Shown here: positions 35,801-45,138 of the stretch, piece by piece
Layout of the letters: every line of letters starts with the position of its first letter
How positions within the stretch are numbered: position 1 is the stretch's first letter
Assembly (NCBI GenBank): GCA_963995525.1
Contig: OZ023216.1
Coordinates: forward strand, 43,796,305-43,860,304
Origin: Escarpia spicata
Lineage: Eukaryota; Annelida; Polychaeta; Sabellida; Siboglinidae
Reading direction: 5' to 3'
DNA length: 64,000 bases
Position numbers and translations under genes: made by a program
Notes under the pieces: generated by a model
Databases searched by the model: none
What the model was told of the DNA's origin: nothing
What the model saw: the letters and a program-made list of their open reading frames with translations, nothing else

Positions 35801-35968
35801 TGTGGGACTGCCAGGAACTGTGTGGGACTGTCAGGAAGCTGTGTAATACTGTTATGGAGCTGTGTGGGACTGTCGGGAGTTTTGTGTGACTGTCGGGTAA
35901 CTGTGTGGGACTGTCAGGGAACTGCGTGTGACTGTCGGAAGCTGTGTGGGACTGTCAGGGAGGTGTAA
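32893..35968. repeat. Right arm, inner minisatellite region
   Basis: Mirror of the left-arm minisatellites: 20-21-bp units at 33060-34245 and in blocks to 35968, 34-bp units at 34245-34485 and 34908-35152, and the AT-rich block three times (about 34570-34735, 35229-35395, 35628-35787) versus twice in the left arm. The extra ~660-bp composite (34245-34905 versus 34905-35400) explains part of the arm-length difference. Confidence 0.92.
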
Positions 35969-36955
35969 CAACCTAGTCCATGTACGGAAGGCAGACATGT
36001 AACAAGCTAGACCATATATGGAAGGTAGACATGTAACAAGCTAGATCATGTATGGAATGCAAATATGTAACAAGCTAGTCCGTGTATGGAAGGCAAACAT
36101 GTAACAAGCTAGACCATGTATGGAAGGCAAACATGTCACAAGTTAGACCATGTATGGAAGGGAAACATGTAGCAAGCTAGACCATGTATGGAAGACAGAC
36201 ATGTAACAAGCCAGACCATGTACGGAAGGCAAACATGTAACAAGCTAGTCCGTGTATGGAAGGCAAACATGTAACAAGCTAGTCCGTGTATGGAAGGTAA
36301 ACATGTAACAAGCTAGTCCGTGTATGGAAGGCAAACATGTAACAAGCTAGTCCATGTACGGAAGGGAAACATGTATCAAGCTAGACCATGTATGAAAGGC
36401 AGACCTGTAACAAGCTAGACCATGTATGGAAGGCAAACATGTACCAAGCTAGTCCATGTATGTAAGGCAAACATGTAACAATCTAGTCCGTGTATGGAAG
36501 GCAAACATGTAACAAGTTAGTCCATGTACGTAAGGCAAACATGTAACAAGCTAGACCATGTACGGAAGGCCAACATGTAACAAGCTAGTCCATGTACGGA
36601 AGGCAGACATGTAACAGGCTAGACCATGTATGAAAGGCAGACATGTAACAAGCTAGACCATGTATGGAAGGCAGACATGTAACAAGCCAGACCGTGTATG
36701 GAAGGTAAACATGTAACAAGCTAGTCCGTGTATGGAAGGCAAACATGTAACAAGCTAGACCATGTATGGATAGCAAATAAGTAAAAAGCTAGTACATGTA
36801 TGGAAGGCAGACGTGTAACAAGCTAGACCATGTACGGAAGGCAAACATGTAACAAGCTAGACGTACTGCCGGGGAGCTGTGTGTGACTGTCAAGGAGCTG
36901 TGTGGGACTGTCAGGAAATTGTGTGGCACTTTCAGGGAGCTGTGTGGGACTGTCG
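35966..36955. repeat. Right arm, 34-bp minisatellite and edge
   Basis: Unit AACAAGCTAGACCATGTATG followed by GAAGGCAAACATGT, about 26 copies to 36862, then a few 20-21-bp units. It mirrors 29207-30195, including most unit variants in the same order. Confidence 0.95.
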
Positions 36956-37069
36956 AACGGAAAGTACATTTTCAACGTTTTATTAAGCGTCGCCATCGTA
37001 GTACAACATTCAAAACAACGGCTTTTTTTTTGTTACCAATGTTATAGCAAACATAGCAAGCATAATGTT

Positions 37070-37274
37070 CTATTCGAGTCCGCTCCTGCGCTGAATGTAC
37101 GTATGGACGGTCGACTCCAGCAGAGCGCGGTTGATGTAGTCGCGCCAGTCCGTGCCTAGCAGCCAGTCCGAAACGAACTGGACCAGATACAGCGCCGCAT
37201 CGATCGCGCGCCCTCTCCAGAATCATCTCACTGAGGTGTTCGGCGAGGGGGGGGGGACATCGCGTGCCGCTCAT
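37070..37274 (-). CDS. Right arm, inward small ORF with frameshift
   Basis: Mirror of 28884-29085. An ATG lies at the complement of 37272-37274, with three extra cytosines in the C-run near the start (one more proline, frame kept). It has the same 'gatcgatg' near-duplication and the same stop. Presence of the identical frame break in both arms means it predates arm duplication or was homogenised between arms. Confidence 0.35.
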
Positions 37275-37796
37275 AGCGGAAGGCCAACTGACCCCGACCC
37301 GTCGCGATGACTTGACGTTGTATCACTTCCGGCGGTGTTGGCGACACAGCTAAAAAAAAATGAACGGTCATGTAGTGCTTTTCGTTCACAAACGTTATTT
37401 ACATCGATTTTCTATAATATAATGGCACTACACAGATCCCTATTTCCCACTGATCCTAAACAACGCTTCAATTCATGCTTTTATAGTTCGTGTATCGTTT
37501 TTGAAATGGTATTGTTCTAGCTTCACATTCCGATCGTGATATGCGATCCCCCGATTAACGCCACAGCTGTTTCTGCGTCACCATTCGGTTTCCGCTTCAG
37601 GAGGAAAAAAAATTAGCGGTCACTTTAGTACATTCATTGTCAAATGTGACTTTTACATCGAATGTCTCTATTATTAATTCACCACAAGATGCCCGATCCC
37701 TCACTAAGCGTATACAACGCTTCATTTCATGTATTTAAATTTCCGTTTATATTGCTATTTCGAACTCTTTGCATTCATTGTTTTTACGTCGCTTTC

Positions 37797-37829
37797 GCGC
37801 ATGCGCACTTAACATTTTCGCGCATGCGC
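37797..37829. promoter_or_regulatory. Right arm, twin NRF-1-type sites
   Basis: GCGCATGCGC at 37797-37806 and 37820-37829, identical to the left-arm pair, 70-102 bases upstream of the ATG at 37899. It likely serves as a shared promoter core for the outward candidate gene and the inward ORF. Confidence 0.6.
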
Positions 37830-37898
37830 GCTTAACGCATAAATGACTTTAGGAAATAATGCATGCATGCAACGGTCGTTGCTCATTTTCATTCAATC

Positions 37899-37948
37899 AT
37901 GGCTACCGCCAGCACAACGTCTGAGCAACCTTCCACGAAAGATCAGCG
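37899..37948 (+). CDS. Right arm, candidate small gene, exon 1
   Basis: The ATG and 16 codons MATASTTSEQPSTKDQ plus two bases end at a consensus donor (cagcg|gtaagt, GT at 37949). The N-terminal composition (Ala/Ser/Thr/Gln) looks like a genuine protein start. It lies downstream of paired NRF-1-type motifs. The acceptors 'attaataacag' at 38118 and 38308 are both in compatible positions. I know of no homologue. Confidence 0.4.
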
Positions 37949-38308
37949 GTAAGTTTTATTTTATTTTATTTATTTAGTAGAGCGTTAAGTCGTCTTTTAT
38001 CCTATCCGTAAGTTTTATATTCTTTATTAATTACTTTTATATTAATAATATGCTATTCTTTATTAATTACTATTCTTGATTAATTATTGATTTAGTTCTC
38101 CTCTTATATTAATAACAGTGATTTAGTTCTCCTCCACTATTCATATGCAAAGAACAGCGGTAAGTTTTATTTTATTTATTTTATTTAGTACAGCGGTATT
38201 TCGTCTTTTATCCTATCGGTAAGTTTTATATTAATTACTTTTTATATTATTTATATGCTATTCTTGTATTAAACTATTCTTTATTATTTACTTTTATATT
38301 AATAACAG

Positions 38309-38450
38309 TGATTTAGTTCTTGGGAAACTCCTCATTATTCATATGCATTATTTCACAGAATCCACCTGCCTCGACGTGGAAAGGAAATACACCTGCCTAC
38401 ACACAACACTCTACAACAAACCTGAATGTCGTGTGAAAACTTGCCGTTAA
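38309..38450 (+). CDS. Right arm, candidate small gene, exon 2
   Basis: After acceptor 'attaataacag' (ending 38308), splicing from exon 1 gives an Arg codon across the junction, then 46 residues to a TAA at 38448-38450: RDLVLGKLLIIHMHYF, TESTCLDVERKYTCLHTT, LYNKPECRVKTCR. The spliced product would be 63 residues with four cysteines spaced C-x8-C-x10-C-x4-C near its end. An alternative mini-exon (38119-38159) with its own GTAAGT donor starts with the same 'tgatttagttct' and seems to be an exon duplication. The same frame is open in the left arm. The function is unknown; coding is inferred, not shown. Confidence 0.4.
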
Positions 38451-38769
38451 TTCCAGCCGGTCGCTCAACAATGCTACAACGGCAGTTTGACGGGGACAAC
38501 TCACGCGCCGCTCGGCTACGGCAGGGACGATGCTCTCAAGCAAACATTACGCAGACCTGGCGCACGCCACCGTGACTTCTATTAATAAAACATAACTTAC
38601 ACCAGTTTGCGTCCATTCGTCTATCCACCGCATATAACCATCCTGCTTTAACAGGCCGCTGAGTACAGCTTTTAAACGCTAAACGCATGCATGGGATTCG
38701 TTTCGTTTTGATAGCGCCACGGCTGAAATTAACGCCGTTACAGAGCCGGCTAGTCGCATGGTTATATTT

Positions 38770-38933
38770 AGAAACTAGGCCGCCGGATCATAGGTCATGG
38801 CTGCTGCTGCTGATGCTGATGCTGCGAGCGCACGCCGCTGCTGCTACATAGGGTACAGCGGGGTTATTTTCACACAATGGGTTTAGAGCGCAGCGCCGCT
38901 ATAACCGTTGTGGTTATATACGGGCTTACATAA

Positions 38934-38995
<62 letters not shown>

Positions 38996-39200
38996 TGCTG
39001 GCATTAACTGGCACGAAGGTGGAGCTCGGTGTGCGTAAGGCGTCGTGGCAAGGCGACTAGGCCGCCAGATCATAGGCCCGCGCTGCTGGCTACTGCTACA
39101 TAGGGTACAGCGGTGTTATTCTCACACAATGGGTTTAGAGCGCCGTTATAACCACAGTGGTTTTAGCTATAACCGTTGTGGTTATATAAAGGCCTATTAC

Positions 39201-39246
<46 letters not shown>

Positions 39247-39265
39247 GTAATAGGCCTTTATATGC
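38770..39265. repeat. Right arm tip part 1: TA runs and duplicated segments
   Basis: Mirror of ~26940-27380, with longer TA runs (38936-38992 and about 39200-39245). After the second run the text 'acgtaataggcctttatat' is an inverted copy of what precedes the run, making a small palindrome with the TA tract at its centre just where the LINE begins. Confidence 0.8.
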
Positions 39266-39280
39266 CATGTCATTAACAAG

Positions 39281-39985
39281 ATGGCGCCGAAACACATCGA
39301 CTCTGATATTTCCGAGATTAAACAATCACTTAACCACTTATGTAAAAACTTTGACGATATGAAAACGACCACAGCAAAATATGAAAGACAACTGGCCGAC
39401 CTCATGAAGATGCTGAAAGCAAAAGATGAACAGATTAGTCAACTGAGCACTCGTGTTGAAACCCTAGAAACGGCCGTGAACAACCTCGAGCAGCACTCGA
39501 AAAAAAAGAACGTCATAGTGACCGGCCTAAATCTCCACTCTTTCGCCCACACTGCCGCATCTCGACCAAACACCAGAACGACCACCCCAGCTGAACAATC
39601 GACCGGAGAGACTGCAACAATGAAACAGAAGTTCATTACGTTCGCCCATGACAACTTACACGTCGACATTCCGGAGATGGAAATCACAGCGATACACGAC
39701 CTGCCCCAACGCCGAGACGGAACAACCCCCATTATCGTCCAGTTCCTGACCACCGAGAAACGAACAGAAGTCATGCAAAACAGAAAGTCACTGAAAGGAA
39801 CGAACGTGTATCTCAATGACCATCTCTCACGCCTGAACAATGAACTCTTCCACCACGCCCGCACACTCCGCAGAGACAAGAAAATCCACAGCACATGGAC
39901 AACCAACAGCATCATCTACGTCAAGAAAACAGAAACATCCTCTCCAATTCAAATCCGTGGACAAGCTGACTTCAACAAACTATAA
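39281..39985 (+). CDS. LINE ORF1 (coiled-coil RNA-binding protein)
   Basis: 234 codons from an ATG. The first ~75 residues have a heptad-like pattern typical of a coiled coil (ISEIKQSLNHLCKNFDDM, then STRVETLETAVNNLEQ). This is followed by KKNVIVTGL, an RRM-like beginning, and a basic C-terminal half with RTEVMQNRKSLKGTNVYL and HARTLRRDKK. This architecture (coiled coil, RRM-like and C-terminal domain) is that of L1-type ORF1 proteins, which bind LINE RNA in the retrotransposition particle. It is separated from ORF2 by only three bases, so ORF2 is probably translated by reinitiation or termination-coupled initiation. Confidence 0.85.
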   Translation: MAPKHIDSDISEIKQSLNHLCKNFDDMKTTTAKYERQLADLMKMLKAKDEQISQLSTRVETLETAVNNLEQHSKKKNVIVTGLNLHSFAHTAASRPNTRTTTPAEQSTGETATMKQKFITFAHDNLHVDIPEMEITAIHDLPQRRDGTTPIIVQFLTTEKRTEVMQNRKSLKGTNVYLNDHLSRLNNELFHHARTLRRDKKIHSTWTTNSIIYVKKTETSSPIQIRGQADFNKL

Positions 39986-39988
39986 ACA

Positions 39989-42900
39989 ATGACTGACAAC
40001 AATAACAGGGATATAAATCCAACATATGATGTGGATATAAATCCAGTATATGATGCCAATAATGGTAAGAATACCCTACGTCTACAACATGATCTTAGCC
40101 TGATAGATGATGTTGATTTATTAGGACATGATGTTAATCTAAATGTATTTCAACTCCAAGAAGACAATGCACATGAGCTTGGTCCAATAATTGATCCCAA
40201 TAATAACTTTTGTAATGATAACTCACCTTGTCAATATTATTCAAATCCACGATGGAGAGGTATCTCCAATAATATTAATGATAAACAACGGTTTAAATTA
40301 ATTCATTTCAATGCAAGAAGTCTAAATGCAAATTTCAAACAAATCGAGAGCTACATTCATGCTTCCGATATAGTATTTGATGTAATTGCCATCTCGGAAA
40401 CTTGGAATGATCCTAAAGCAATGCAACACCATAACCTACCTATGTATAAGTCTTTTCATGTCTGTAGAGAAAATGTTAGAGGAGGTGGTGTTGCTATTTA
40501 CGTACATAGCAGTATTAACTGCACTCAAATTGAAAGTAAATCTTTATCAATAAATGATATCCTTGAATGTATCACAGTGGAATTGATAATAGAAAACCAA
40601 AAAAATATAACAGTAGGTTGTATCTACCGCAAACCAGGATCTAACTTAGACATCTTCTGTGAAAACATAACAAACATCTTTGGAAACACACACACCAACA
40701 AGACACTGTTTCTATGTGGAGATTTTAATGTAGACATCTTAAAACATGACAACCATTTAGGTACAAAACATTTTATTGACACCATGTATAGCTTAGGCCT
40801 GTATCCTCTTATCACTAAGCCAACAAGAATTACTCGAGATTCAACCACTCTGATTGACAACATTTTTACAAATGCCATAAACAAGCGAACTACAAATGGT
40901 ATTTTAATCAGCGACATAACTGACCATTTTCCAATATTTACACTATGTGAATATGAAATAACTAAAAGGAAAACAGAAATGCACAAAAAAGTACGAAATC
41001 ATAAAAATGAAAACACAAATTCTTTTATAGCAGATTTAAGAAGTGAAACATGGGAAAATGTATTTAGCACAAAAGATGTTGAAGTAGCTTATGGTATATT
41101 TATTGATACATTTATGGACAAATATGATCAACATTGCCCACTCAGAAAAATAACCAAACAACATGTAATCAGTGATAAGCCATGGTTCACAACTGGATTG
41201 AAAAATGCTTGTCACAAGAAAAACCACTTGTATAGAAAATTTCTAAAAAATAGATCACAAGAAACGGAACATTGTTACAAAAATTATAAAAATAAACTAA
41301 CTACAATACTAAGAAATGCAGAAAAAGAATACTATAGAAAACTATTGGATGACCAAAAACAAAACAGTAAAGAAACTTGGAACATCTTAAATACGCTTAT
41401 TAATAAAAGGCAAAATGAATCTTCTTATCCTGAATATTTTGTAATGGAGGGTAGAAAAATTACCAACAAGAAAGACATTGCAGATGGATTTAACATCTTC
41501 TTTTCAAACATTGGCAAAAAACTAGCTGCTAAAATAGATCCATTGGTAAATGGTGCCTCATTTCATGACTATCTTCAAAACAAAAATAAAAACAGCATGT
41601 TCTTAAATCCAGTAAGTGAAGAAGAAGTCAGTAGGATCATCGGAGCATGTAAAAACAAAACCTCAACAGACAGTAATGATATAAGTATGAATATCATAAA
41701 GAAAGTTATGCAATCAATTATTACGCCATTAACAGCAATATTTAACATGTCGTTTGAAAATGGAGTTTTTCCTTCTAGAATGAAAGTAGCCAAAGTCATA
41801 CCTATATTTAAAAATGGTTCAAAAACAGAATTTAACAACTATAGACCAATATCCTTGTTGTGTCAATTTTCCAAAATACTTGAAAAACTCTATAATAAAA
41901 GACTCGAAGAATTTATTGATAAAAATGATATCTTATCCAACAGTCAATACGGCTTCCGATCCTCAATGTCCACCTCACATGCATTGATTGACCTGGTCGA
42001 AGAAATTAGTACATCATTAGATAAACAAAAATACACACTTGGCGTTTTTGTTGATTTAAAGAAAGCATTTGACACCGTAAATCATTCAATACTAATAAAA
42101 AAACTACATTTCTATGGTGTTCGTGGTGTGGCTGAGAAATGGGTAGAAAGTTATCTAAGCAATAGAAGTCAATTTGTCAAAATAGATGAATGTTCATCTA
42201 ATCTCCTAAATGTGTCATGTGGAGTACCACAGGGGTCTGTGCTAGGCCCAAGACTGTTCATTTTATATATTAATGACATATGTAATGTATCAGAACTTGT
42301 TAAATTTGTGTTGTTTGCAGATGATACCAACATATTATATTCTGACACGGATGTACATAGACTAAAACATGTTGTTAATTGTGAACTAGATAAACTATAT
42401 ACATGGTTCACCGTTAACAAATTGTCTCTGAATACATCAAAAACCAACTACATTATCTTTGGTAACCGTAAGATAAATATTGACTTAGATATAAAATTTT
42501 GCAATCACAGAATTAATAGAGTTAACATGACAAAATTCCTTGGAGTAAACATTGATGAAAAACTTACATGGAAATATCATATAAACAGTGTGAAGACTAA
42601 GCTATCTAGAATAGTTGGAGTAATGTATAGAGCAAGTCATATCCTAGGAAACAAAAGTTTACTTACTTTATATTATTCACTCTTCTTACCAATAATGAGT
42701 TACTGTTGTGAAGTTTGGGGAACTACATATATCACCAATGTACATTGTATTACAATCTTACAAAAGAGGGTGATTAGACTGATATATGGTGTTGATAGGC
42801 TTCATCATACCAATACGTTATTTAATAGATGTAGAGTACTAAGATTCCAAGACTTAATAGATTTTAAGATCTTGTCAATTATGTATAAAGTGCATAACAA

Positions 42901-43135
42901 TTTACTAGTACCTGTCAATGTGCAGTGTTTGTTTACTAAACAAACTTCCTCACACTCCTCCCGAGCTCAATATCAATATGTCCGACAATGTGTTCGAACT
43001 AACGTTAAACTAAAGTGTTTAGCAATCTATGGTGTAAAACGCTGGAATTCATTACCTTCCAGTACTACAATGGTGTCAACATTTCATGCATTTGTTTGTA
43101 AATTAAAAAGGAACATGATCGAGAAATATAACTAA
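39989..43135 (+). CDS. LINE ORF2: endonuclease and reverse transcriptase
   Basis: 1048 codons, uninterrupted. After an Asn/Asp-rich N-terminal ~100 residues comes an APE-type endonuclease: IHFNARSLN (~residue 105), ISETW, GGGVAIYV, CGDFNVDIL and SDITDHFPIF. The RT follows with NYRPISLLCQ, FVDLKKAFDTVNHS (~residue 688), GVPQGSVLGP and the catalytic FADDT (~residue 775). A C-terminal segment continues to the stop. All catalytic residues I can check are present and there is no frame break, so the copy is young and possibly competent for target-primed reverse transcription. Confidence 0.92.
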   Translation: MTDNNNRDINPTYDVDINPVYDANNGKNTLRLQHDLSLIDDVDLLGHDVNLNVFQLQEDNAHELGPIIDPNNNFCNDNSPCQYYSNPRWRGISNNINDKQRFKLIHFNARSLNANFKQIESYIHASDIVFDVIAISETWNDPKAMQHHNLPMYKSFHVCRENVRGGGVAIYVHSSINCTQIESKSLSINDILECITVELIIENQKNITVGCIYRKPGSNLDIFCENITNIFGNTHTNKTLFLCGDFNVDILKHDNHLGTKHFIDTMYSLGLYPLITKPTRITRDSTTLIDNIFTNAINKRTTNGILISDITDHFPIFTLCEYEITKRKTEMHKKVRNHKNENTNSFIADLRSETWENVFSTKDVEVAYGIFIDTFMDKYDQHCPLRKITKQHVISDKPWFTTGLKNACHKKNHLYRKFLKNRSQETEHCYKNYKNKLTTILRNAEKEYYRKLLDDQKQNSKETWNILNTLINKRQNESSYPEYFVMEGRKITNKKDIADGFNIFFSNIGKKLAAKIDPLVNGASFHDYLQNKNKNSMFLNPVSEEEVSRIIGACKNKTSTDSNDISMNIIKKVMQSIITPLTAIFNMSFENGVFPSRMKVAKVIPIFKNGSKTEFNNYRPISLLCQFSKILEKLYNKRLEEFIDKNDILSNSQYGFRSSMSTSHALIDLVEEISTSLDKQKYTLGVFVDLKKAFDTVNHSILIKKLHFYGVRGVAEKWVESYLSNRSQFVKIDECSSNLLNVSCGVPQGSVLGPRLFILYINDICNVSELVKFVLFADDTNILYSDTDVHRLKHVVNCELDKLYTWFTVNKLSLNTSKTNYIIFGNRKINIDLDIKFCNHRINRVNMTKFLGVNIDEKLTWKYHINSVKTKLSRIVGVMYRASHILGNKSLLTLYYSLFLPIMSYCCEVWGTTYITNVHCITILQKRVIRLIYGVDRLHHTNTLFNRCRVLRFQDLIDFKILSIMYKVHNNLLVPVNVQCLFTKQTSSHSSRAQYQYVRQCVRTNVKLKCLAIYGVKRWNSLPSSTTMVSTFHAFVCKLKRNMIEKYN

Positions 43136-43490
43136 AAATAGGTCATTGGTCAAAAACTGTATATTCAATTCTAACTTGCACTACACTGTTATCAATAAGT
43201 GAGCATATCGCAACTAAAAATATAAATTATTAATTGTCAAATAAGTACTACTATCAATGTGTTATTTTTTGTATTTATATTATAATAGCCAATAATAACT
43301 AACATTGTACTATTATGTAATATCTGCCATATTCCACGTGTTGTATGTAAATAATTCTTAGGGGTATACAAATACAAGAGTTTCTTCAGTATACCCCTTT
43401 TTTCTGACATACTCATTCTGATATACCATATACACTGTATGTATCTTTTGTTGGAAAAATAAACATTTACTTACTTACTTACTTACTTAT

Positions 43491-43998
43491 ATATACAACG
43501 GTCGCTAGGGACGCTATATAAGTGCTTACGTAAGCACAACGGTAGGTCCTACGTTGATCGCTAGGGAATTAGTCACTGGGATAACCGCTAGGTGGTGACA
43601 CCTCAAGGGAAGGGTCATCAATCAAAAAGTGACAGGCCTATATATATATATATATAATTAATTAATTATTAATTAATTTATTTATAACAACGTAACTAGG
43701 GACGCTATCGTAACTAGGGACGCTACGTTGATCGCTAGGGCTAAACTAGTCACTGGGATAATCGCTAGGTGGCACCTCCATCCATCAAAAGTGACAGGCC
43801 ATCAATCAAAAGTGACAGGCCATCAATCACGTTTTTTATAAGTAGGTTCCCGATTTCTCTCAGGTTACACAAAACCCTTTGATCTTTTTTTATAAGTAGG
43901 TTCCCGAAAAAGATAAGGACGTTTTTTATGCACGTAGTTAGGCCTAAAAGTAGGTCAAAAAGGGGCGGGGCGAGGGTGTGCCTTGTCTATATACTACT
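43491..43998. repeat. Right arm tip part 2 with right terminus
   Basis: Mirror of 26425-26940 down to the terminal GCCTTGTCTATATACTACT, with the same internal duplication ('cacctcaa..' and 'cacctcca..' versions of the tip unit). The poly-A/T blocks differ slightly in length from the left tip. Confidence 0.9.
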
Positions 43999-44004
43999 GG
44001 TGAC
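43999..44004. repeat. Right target-site duplication GGTGAC
   Basis: Same six bases as 26419-26424. They are also the first bases of the continuing transposase exon 2. Confidence 0.85.
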
Positions 44005-44125
44005 AGCTATCAATCATTGGAGTATCTTTATCGCGTGGCAAGAAACACACTCAGCGAGATAATACCAGAAACATGTGAAGCCATATCGCCAGGAGTTTCT
44101 CAAGGTAAATGAAGATACAAAGAAT
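44000..44125 (+). pseudogene. Harbinger/PIF transposase, exon 2 (after the insertion)
   Basis: Frame: GDSYQSLEYLYRVARNTLSE followed by IIPETCEAISPGVSQ, a conserved segment located between the N-terminal region and the DDE core in HARBI1-like proteins. At 44103-44105 the frame shifts (an extra base before 'gtaaatgaagat'), so the last few codons are out of register. A GTAAAG at 44126 is a plausible donor. The exon's first bases also exist at 26420-26424, on the far side of the inserted element. Confidence 0.8.
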
Positions 44126-45138
44126 GTAAAGTGAAAGGTTGCTCCAGCGACAAAGATAATTAATCTTCGCTGAGAAAATTATAATACAGCTGTGCAAAAC
44201 AGCTATAACAGTTTTTGTCTGGTTGTAGATGAAAACTTGTAATACAACAGGGACTACTGATTGGATTTTAACAGTACTGTAATATAACTTTACATCTTTA
44301 TTAGTTGGAGAAACACTGTCAAAACTTGAATGGTCCAGTGGATGACTGAATTAAATACTAACATAATTAAATACTAACATTCATGAACTGACACATTACA
44401 CACAAGAAAGAACCCATACATGTGAGAACAATGAACCTTATTTGCATAACCATATTCAACTTTGCTATCCTGAGATACTTCCTTACCTCTACCTCCTACT
44501 AATCCCATTCCCTCTCATTCCCTCTCAACCCACCCTCACATAGAGCATCATCTTCCTCCAGGATTTCATACAGCATCTTGAGCATGTCAAGCTCTACCTT
44601 TCTTCTGAGATAAGTTGTTTTTATCTGCACTAAGTAACTGGCCACTAAGCGGCCAAAAGAAGCTGCACCAGCATCATTATCTGTATCTATCTTGGCCTTC
44701 TTATGAGTGACATAGTCCTTTATGATGCCTAATGTTTCACATGCAGATTCGCTGACTTGGTCACTCTTCTTCTTTTTCTTTGCACTGGTTGGAGTATCTC
44801 TGGTAGATGTTGACGTCGAAAGAGTAGGTGCTACCTCTTGGTTTCTGTTGTCTTCTATGTCCTCGTTGTCTGCCTGTTGACCTGGGCTGTCAGTATTATG
44901 TTCTGCCATCTCCGTGTCAGTTTGAGTATCAGGTGTTAGTGACTCCTCGAACAAAACGTCATTGTCTGGATCATCCTGAAATTATACCATCGAAACGATA
45001 ACATTAGTTAAATGCCAGATTAATTTTTAAAAATGCACATTGCAGGCTTCAAGTAAAAAGTTATTATTCTGAGATAATTATTTGTTGTGTTTTACAATAA
45101 GGTGTAATGCGATTAAGTATTTCCTTTTCTCTCAACAG
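44126..45138 (+). other. Harbinger transposase intron 2 (hosts an antisense exon)
   Basis: It ends at the acceptor 'ttttctctcaacag'. On the opposite strand it contains the MADF/BESS-like exon 44499-44975. The remainder is AT-rich and unremarkable. Confidence 0.65.
44499..44975 (-). pseudogene. C-terminal exon of a MADF/BESS-like protein
   Basis: On the minus strand an acceptor (aatttcag, complement of 44976-44983) opens a frame to the TAG at 44499-44501. It has an acidic, Ser/Thr/Asp-rich stretch, then AKKKKKSDQVSES and a helical segment GAASFGRLVASYLVQIKTTY followed by LRRKVELDMLKMLYEIL. This arrangement resembles the C-terminal BESS-type region of MADF-domain partners encoded beside Harbinger transposases. 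The N-terminal MADF exons should lie at higher coordinates, but there the antisense transposase exon 3 and then the satellite occupy the DNA, so the gene appears incomplete. Confidence 0.5.

Larger units (their letters stand above)
39266..43490 (+). mobile_element. Apparently intact two-ORF LINE in right arm only
   Basis: ORF1 (39281-39985) and ORF2 (39989-43135) are both uninterrupted. A 3' UTR of ~350 bases ends in AATAAA-like text (43459) and a (TTAC)n tail at ~43469-43490. The left arm has no LINE at the mirrored TA run (26940-26967), so it inserted after the inverted repeat formed. The RT resembles the CR1/L2 group of non-LTR elements; I did not assign the family. The target-site duplication cannot be read because the target is a TA repeat. 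Confidence 0.92.
26425..43998. mobile_element. 17.6-kb giant inverted-repeat (foldback-like) element
   Basis: The ends AGTAGTATATAGACAAGGC (26425 onward) and its reverse complement (ending 43998) start two arms that mirror each other for kilobases. The left arm is 26425-32471, the spacer 32472-32892 and the right arm 32893-43998. The right arm is longer because of a ~4.2-kb LINE insertion and about one extra minisatellite block. A direct duplication flanks it, and removing it with one copy of the duplication restores continuity of a Harbinger exon, so it arrived as one mobile unit. The arms differ by scattered substitutions and repeat-number changes. No transposase, integrase or polymerase of its own is recognised; it is probably non-autonomous. 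A 6-bp duplication with AG...CT ends would suit Polinton-type integration, and tandem-repeat arms recall foldback elements, but neither assignment is shown. Confidence 0.9.

Noticed and set aside
26425..43998. CRISPR array reading of the 34-bp repeats
   Set aside because: The units are contiguous without spacers and the genome is eukaryotic; this is a minisatellite.
26425..43998. Assembly fold-back artefact explaining the palindrome
   Set aside because: The arms differ by substitutions, repeat number and a one-sided LINE, and precise duplicated target bases flank the whole; a fold artefact would give identical arms. It still deserves read-level confirmation.
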